DNA from: Ruminococcus sp.
GTDB lineage: Bacteria > Bacillota > Clostridia > Lachnospirales > Lachnospiraceae
Assembly: GCA_023663085.1 (NCBI GenBank)
Contig: JAMPIB010000019.1
Location: forward strand, 1 to 55,823
Length of the DNA: 55,823 bases
Direction: 5' to 3'
The stretch's first letter is position 1. Every line of letters begins with the position of its first letter. The notes under the pieces were generated by a model. It was not told the DNA's origin. It was given only the letters and a program-made list of their open reading frames with translations, and did not search any database. Positions 51,263 through 55,823 of this stretch are shown here, piece by piece. The translations under genes and the position numbers were made by a program.

Positions 51263-51958
51263 ATGAAGATTTTGGAGTGCGAGAAAGTGCGGAAAGTGTA
51301 TGGTTCGGGAAGTAGTCAGACAACAGCGTTAGATGGGATAGATCTGGTCGTGGAGCGGGGAGAGTTCGTGGCCATCGTCGGCGCATCGGGTTCGGGCAAA
51401 TCTACACTTTTGCATATTCTGGGGAGTGTGGACAGACCGACTGACGGAAAGGTGGTCATAGACGGGATGGATCTTTCAGATTTAAATCCGACGCAGGCGG
51501 CCATTTTCCGTCGGAGAAAGGTAGGACTGGTGTATCAGTTTTATAATCTGATCCCGACGCTTACGGTGCGCCAGAATATACGTATGCCGCTTACACTGGA
51601 TAAAAAGAAAGTAAATGAAGAGTATTTTGAGAAAGTGACGGTGTCTCTCGGTATTTCCGATAAGCTGGAGGCCTTGCCGCATCAGTTATCGGGCGGACAG
51701 CAGCAGAGAGCGGCGATCGCACGTTCCCTGATCTATCGTCCGGCTCTGCTTCTGGCGGACGAGCCGACCGGCAATCTTGACCGCAGAAATTCCGAGGAGA
51801 TCATGGATATGCTGAAACTTTCCAACCGCAATCTGCAACAGACGATACTGCTCATCACTCATGATGAAAAAGCGGCGTTAGCGGCGGATCGCATCATAAC
51901 GCTGGAGGATGGGCGTATCATCGACGATAAACGACGGGAGGTGAAGGCGTTGTCATAA
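51263..51958 (+). CDS. ABC transporter ATPase (BceA/LolD-like)
   Basis: This 231-residue ATPase has Walker A GASGSGKST, signature LSGGQQQRAAIARSL, Walker B LLLADEPTGNLDRRNS and the H-loop LITHD, all intact, in the MacB/LolD/BceA branch that pairs with FtsX-domain permeases. The start at 51263 (MKILECEKVRKVYG) fits the family. AAAGGG lies 12 nt upstream, and an in-frame ATG at 51251 touches it. The stop codon lies inside a 23-bp hairpin (51951-52008) that separates it from the permease gene. Confidence 0.93.
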   Translation: MKILECEKVRKVYGSGSSQTTALDGIDLVVERGEFVAIVGASGSGKSTLLHILGSVDRPTDGKVVIDGMDLSDLNPTQAAIFRRRKVGLVYQFYNLIPTLTVRQNIRMPLTLDKKKVNEEYFEKVTVSLGISDKLEALPHQLSGGQQQRAAIARSLIYRPALLLADEPTGNLDRRNSEEIMDMLKLSNRNLQQTILLITHDEKAALAADRIITLEDGRIIDDKRREVKALS

Positions 51959-52008
51959 GTAACAGTTCAGTCTTCTGTCAGCAAGAGACTGAACTATTAC
52001 TTATGACA
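51951..52008. repeat. 23-bp near-perfect hairpin between the ATPase and permease genes
   Basis: Arms 51951-51973 and 51986-52008 are inverted copies with a single mismatch (a C facing an A) and a 12-nt loop. The hairpin swallows the ATPase stop codon (51956-51958) and ends 10 nt before the permease ATG at 52019, where no Shine-Dalgarno is visible. CGTTGT flanks the element on both sides (51948-51953 and 52011-52016). There is no T-run, so it is not a standard terminator. Confidence 0.85.
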
Positions 52009-52018
52009 GCCGTTGTAT

Positions 52019-54262
52019 ATGTGGAAAGAATATTCGAGAGGTTATCTGAAAAATAATCGTTCATCAGGAATGGCCGTAAGGACAGCGGTTTTTATCTCGG
52101 CCCTGCTCTTATCGTTGTTGTGCTGCCTTTTTTATAATGCGTGGAAATACGAAACAGAGCGGATCGAACTGGAAGAGGGCGGCTGGCACAGCCGGATCGT
52201 GGGGGAACTGGACGAAGAAGAGATAGAGTCTGTTACTGATTTTGCTCATGTAAAAGATGTGCTTATCAGGGAAAAAGAAGAAAGCGCCGCCGGGACGATG
52301 GCGGAACTATATTTTGACAAAATGAGCGCAGTCTTTGAAGGGACGCCGAAAATTGCTGCGGCTTTCGGGATCCCTGTGGAAAATATCACCTATCATTACA
52401 GCCTTTTAGCGATGTATCTGATACGCGGTGCAGAGGATACGGCGCCGCGGCTGGTGTTTCCGCTGTTTCTATTAATTGTAACACTTGCGTCATTTTCTCT
52501 CATCATTATCATACACAATGCTTTTGCCATCACTATGAATGCCAGACTTCACCAATTCGGCATTCTGGCCAGTATCGGGGCCACGCCGAAACAGATCAGA
52601 GTCTGCCTTTTGCAGGAGGCGGCAGCGTTGTGCGCACTTCCCATTATCGTGGGGAATCTGGCGGGCATTGCTGTCAGCAAGGTGCTTTTGTGGATGACCA
52701 ATATTTTTTTGGGAAACGAAGTGCCCGGCAGACACGAGGCGCTTTTTGGCTATCATCCGTTCGTATTTTTGTTGACGTTGTCCGTAACGATAATCACGAT
52801 ATGGCTCTCCGTCTGGATTCCCGCCAGAAAACTGAGCAGGCTGACACCATTAGAGGCGATCAAAAACAGCGGCGGATTACAGTTAAAGCACAGGAAAAAT
52901 CCACGTATCCTGCGGCTTTTATTTGGTGCGGAAGGCGAACTGGCGGCGAATGCTTTGCAGGCGCAGAAAAAAGCCATGCGGACAGGTACGCTTTCCCTCA
53001 TCTTTTCTTTTATGGCCTTTACGCTCATGCAATGCTTTTTTACCATGTCAGAGATCAGTACGAGGGAGACTTACTTTGAGCGGTATCAGGATACATGGGA
53101 TATCATGGTCACGGTCAAAGGCGCGGCGGCGGAGTCTTTTGAAGAAACAGAAGAAATACAGAAACTTCCCAGTATAGAAAGCGCCGTCATATACCAGAAA
53201 GCGATGGCCGGGCGGCTTATAACAGAAGAAGAAATGAGCGATAAGATGAGGGCATGCGGCGGCTTTTCACACGCCTCTGCACAGGATGTGACAAAGACTA
53301 CTGAAGGCTGGATGGTAAACGCGCCAATCGTTATACTGGATGATGCCAGTTTTCTGGCTTACTGTGAGCAGATCGGCATTTCACCGCGGCTGGATGGGGT
53401 AGTCATACGGAACCTGATACGGGATGTGACCAGTCCCGACTTCCGGCATCCTGTGGAAATGCCTTACTTAAAAGTGCCGGATGATGCGGAAAGTGCCGTA
53501 AGTATTATAAATATTTTAAGAACATCCGCAAAAGAAGAAGCGGTCAAAGTCCCTGTGCTGGCCTATACGGCGGAAGTTCCTGTTTTGCGGGAAGAATATG
53601 CGACGCTGGATTATTACGAACTGGTGCACTTTATGCCGGTATCTCTGTGGAAGGAGATAGCGGAACAGACTGGCGGATGGCCAGGCGGTGCGGAGGGGGA
53701 GCTTTATATCCGCGTTCTGGGCAGGGATGGTGTGACATTGGAGGAACTGAATGCTCTGCAGGATGGGATTGAACAGATTGTTGGCCGGAAATATCAGTCG
53801 GAAAGCGAAAACCGCATTCAGAAGTATGAGACGAATAACAGGATGCTGCAGGGGATGAAGATTGTATTTGGCGTGTTCTGCGTTCTGCTGGCGATTATCG
53901 GTATCGGAAATATCTTTTCTAATACATCAGGGTTTGTGCGCCAGAGAAAAAGGGAATTTGCCCGCTATATGTCTGTCGGCATGACGCCGGGGGAAATCCG
54001 GAAAATGTTCTGCATAGAAGCGCTGATCGTCGCGGGACGTCCGATTCTGTTTACAGTTCCGATCGCGCTTGTGGCAGCAGGGTACATGCTCCGCGCAAGT
54101 TATCTGGAAGTGGAGGTTTTTCTGGCGGAGAAACCGTTTGTACCGGTCGGTGTTTTCATGCTGGTTATTATGGCGACGGTGGCCTTCGCTTACTATCTTG
54201 GCTGGCGGAATGTGCGAAAGATCAGGTTGAGCGAGGTTTTGCGGGATGATACGATGATGTGA
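52019..54262 (+). CDS. FtsX-domain ABC transporter permease (BceB/MacB-like)
   Basis: This 747-residue membrane protein has an N-terminal helix (about 20-42) and a short extracellular part. Three helices (about 145-280) carry the FtsX motif HQFGILASIGATPKQIRVCLLQ and a fourth lies near 320. A large extracellular sensor domain (about 345-620) and final helices carry RREFARYMSVGMTPGEIRKMFC. This is the shape of peptide-resistance or lipid-handling permeases working with the ATPase encoded upstream. Translation start is unusual: the ATG at 52019 (or TTG at 52013) has no ribosome binding site and follows a large hairpin, so expression may depend on re-initiation or on melting of that hairpin. Confidence 0.9.
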   Translation: MWKEYSRGYLKNNRSSGMAVRTAVFISALLLSLLCCLFYNAWKYETERIELEEGGWHSRIVGELDEEEIESVTDFAHVKDVLIREKEESAAGTMAELYFDKMSAVFEGTPKIAAAFGIPVENITYHYSLLAMYLIRGAEDTAPRLVFPLFLLIVTLASFSLIIIIHNAFAITMNARLHQFGILASIGATPKQIRVCLLQEAAALCALPIIVGNLAGIAVSKVLLWMTNIFLGNEVPGRHEALFGYHPFVFLLTLSVTIITIWLSVWIPARKLSRLTPLEAIKNSGGLQLKHRKNPRILRLLFGAEGELAANALQAQKKAMRTGTLSLIFSFMAFTLMQCFFTMSEISTRETYFERYQDTWDIMVTVKGAAAESFEETEEIQKLPSIESAVIYQKAMAGRLITEEEMSDKMRACGGFSHASAQDVTKTTEGWMVNAPIVILDDASFLAYCEQIGISPRLDGVVIRNLIRDVTSPDFRHPVEMPYLKVPDDAESAVSIINILRTSAKEEAVKVPVLAYTAEVPVLREEYATLDYYELVHFMPVSLWKEIAEQTGGWPGGAEGELYIRVLGRDGVTLEELNALQDGIEQIVGRKYQSESENRIQKYETNNRMLQGMKIVFGVFCVLLAIIGIGNIFSNTSGFVRQRKREFARYMSVGMTPGEIRKMFCIEALIVAGRPILFTVPIALVAAGYMLRASYLEVEVFLAEKPFVPVGVFMLVIMATVAFAYYLGWRNVRKIRLSEVLRDDTMM

Positions 54263-54499
54263 GGGGGTGTACTCAAAGATGCATGGATACTGCGACACGG
54301 AGCAGGGTTTTGGAGGCGATGTCTCTTATGCTGCCCATCAAGGGCGGCGTTTCATGAAAACCATTATATCCCGTCATAGAATGCAAAGTTCACATAGGTA
54401 ACAGAATTTAATGGAATAGTGCATACCTGTGTGGTAAGATAATGATGTTGGATAATTCAACCGGAAATTGTGTTGATATTCAGGGCGAAGGGAAATTCA

Positions 54500-55747
54500 A
54501 TGAAAGAAACGCTGAGGAATCGATTATATATAAAAATTTTAGTATCGGATTTAATCTCCAATTTTGGAGATATACTTTATTATTTGGCACTGTTGAATTA
54601 CGTTCTTCAAATTGAGCAAAGTAATTTTGCCATTGCAATTATCAATGCATCCGAGATTATACCAATCTTATTTTCGTTTCTACTTGGATATTTTGCGGAT
54701 CAAAATAGAAAACGTGTGGCGGCTATAATAAAAACATTGGTCGTCAGAATAGCTGTATATTTGTTCGTCGCTATCATAATCGGATTTAAACCGAGTCTTT
54801 TTATTGTAATGGTGGTCAGCTTTGCTAATTTTATTTCTGATTTAGCCGGGCAATATGAGAATAGTCTATATTATCCGATCAGCAACCAACTTGTCCGGGA
54901 TGAAGTGCGGGAAGAGGTTATGGCTTTCCGGCAGTCTCTTACAATGAGCCTGAACATTCTTTTTCAAGCGGTTGGAGGCGTGCTGATCTGTTATATCTCA
55001 TTTCGTCATCTGGCAATGATCAATGCTTTTACCTTTGCAGTAAGCATGATGATTGTAGTTTGCTCAAAGACGGAAATGCGAAAGTATTGTCAAAACGAGG
55101 AAAGGGCAGCACGAAAGGAAAAGCAATCGATGCAGCAGCTTTTCCGTCATCTAAAGAAAGAATTAGTGGATGCAGTCAAACTCCTCTGGAAGATACCCGG
55201 AATCAAAGAAACTTTGGCGGCTATTCCTGTATTAAATGCGGGTCTTGCGGTGGTAACGTCGATTGTGGTGTTACATATGGCCGAGAATCCAGCTTTTTGT
55301 GTAATTAGTGCTGAAACCACCATCGCTCTTGTGGCAATATGTGAAACGGCTGGGAGAATAGTGGGAAGTACGCTGACGATTTTTACATTTAAAAAAATGA
55401 AACTGACTGATGCAGTCAAAATTATACTGTTATTTATCATTATTCTGTTTTCAGGGATTATTGTGTATAATATCTATATCGTTTTGGCAGCCTTATTCAT
55501 AGCAAGCCTATTGACTGGATGCGTCGATCCAAAAATGGGAGCGTTGATTTTTAAAAATCTTGACAAAACAAAGTTGGCAACGGCGTTCGGAGGCATGACA
55601 ACTTATTTTCAGTTGGGAGATATCGTATCTAAAATACTTTTTTCTATTTTGGTAATGTGCTTTGCCACAAAGACGATTGCAGGAATTTACATATTAATCA
55701 CGGTTCTTTTCTTAGGATATATCATATTTCAGGGCAAGAAAAAGTGA
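54500..55747 (+). CDS. MFS transporter
   Basis: This 415-residue protein has about 12 hydrophobic helices. Between helices 2 and 3 it carries GYFADQNRKRV, a variant of the MFS signature loop (G-x-x-x-D-R/Q-x-x-R-R/K), and a charged central loop of about 40 residues (EERAARKEKQSM) separates the halves. This is the layout of small-molecule or drug efflux MFS proteins; the substrate is unknown. The start at 54500 follows GAAGGGA by 6 nt; the in-frame start at 54470 has no ribosome site. The coding sequence is strongly AT-rich compared with the ABC genes before it, suggesting separate origin. Nothing recognisable follows in the last 76 bases of the window. Confidence 0.88.
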   Translation: MKETLRNRLYIKILVSDLISNFGDILYYLALLNYVLQIEQSNFAIAIINASEIIPILFSFLLGYFADQNRKRVAAIIKTLVVRIAVYLFVAIIIGFKPSLFIVMVVSFANFISDLAGQYENSLYYPISNQLVRDEVREEVMAFRQSLTMSLNILFQAVGGVLICYISFRHLAMINAFTFAVSMMIVVCSKTEMRKYCQNEERAARKEKQSMQQLFRHLKKELVDAVKLLWKIPGIKETLAAIPVLNAGLAVVTSIVVLHMAENPAFCVISAETTIALVAICETAGRIVGSTLTIFTFKKMKLTDAVKIILLFIIILFSGIIVYNIYIVLAALFIASLLTGCVDPKMGALIFKNLDKTKLATAFGGMTTYFQLGDIVSKILFSILVMCFATKTIAGIYILITVLFLGYIIFQGKKK

Positions 55748-55823
55748 TGAAAAAGGATGAATAAATTTTTGAATCTTTCCGAAGTTAGTTGAAATAAGCC
55801 TTTTCCAACATGGAAAAATATGG

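Noticed and set aside
51948..52016. Simple MITE insertion with CGTTGT target duplication
   Set aside because: Removing the element does not restore two separate genes but fuses them in frame, so a plain recent insertion is not proven. I kept it only as one possible explanation of the hairpin.
54279..54401. A 40-codon open frame after the permease gene, with a GAGGGGGTG upstream
   Set aside because: Spacing to the ATG is long, the peptide shows no recognisable pattern, and the base composition changes within it. It is more likely intergenic sequence or a remnant.
1..55823. tRNA, rRNA, CRISPR arrays, transposases or integrases
   Set aside because: I saw no cloverleaf-like sequences, regular spaced repeats or DDE/recombinase motifs anywhere in the window.

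Overview
The window looks like the chromosome of a gut-type Clostridia bacterium, most likely Lachnospiraceae. Shine-Dalgarno sites are strong AGGAGG-like sequences, lipoproteins and AraC/cupin regulators are of Bacillota type, and a large LplA/LplB/YtcP-type sugar importer sits beside cytoplasmic xylan-processing enzymes. Base composition is mosaic. The carbohydrate genes are moderately GC-rich, while about 1500-3720, 34960-36960 and 54400-55823 are clearly AT-rich, which suggests acquired segments. I saw no tRNA, rRNA, CRISPR array, transposase or integrase.

Layout. 1-163 is the tail of a solute-binding protein, followed by a terminator and an amidohydrolase (349-1491). 1609-3718 is an AT-rich three-gene cassette: a STAS-like/HATPase protein, a small STAS-like protein and a membrane-anchored coiled-coil protein. 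It resembles a partner-switch module and its function is unknown. 3765-7279 (minus strand) is a hybrid histidine kinase translationally coupled to a solute-binding lipoprotein, without permeases. 7460-11027 is an asymmetric heterodimeric ABC exporter. 11024-32892 is a glucuronoxylan/aldouronate locus: an AraC regulator, then uxuA-uxuB-kdgA-kdgK-uxaC, a SASA acetylesterase, a large GH2 enzyme, a second AraC regulator, a GH3 beta-xylosidase, a GH67 alpha-glucuronidase and the importer. Together these take up acetylated, glucuronate-decorated xylo-oligosaccharides, strip them inside the cell and carry glucuronate to pyruvate and glyceraldehyde-3-phosphate.

33117-34945 is a MarR-MATE efflux operon whose promoter lies inside a striking double operator. 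34958-36848 is a two-component system, followed by an FtsX-type permease and ATPase (36962-40149). 40306-46504 is an RND/MMPL transporter overlapping a giant GLUG-repeat/coiled-coil surface protein, which I consider a candidate undescribed two-component envelope machine. 46633-47397 holds the wreckage of a GH31 glycosidase and its divergent AraC regulator. 47491-47751 is a free-standing small coiled-coil gene, and 47968-49461 a lipoprotein. 49581-54262 is a BceRS-BceAB-like set of response regulator, kinase, ATPase and permease. It has a frameshifted kinase, two matching promoter/operator sites and a 23-bp hairpin between the ATPase and permease genes. 54500-55747 is an AT-rich MFS transporter.

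All functional calls come from reading translated sequence and remembered family motifs. No database search was run.
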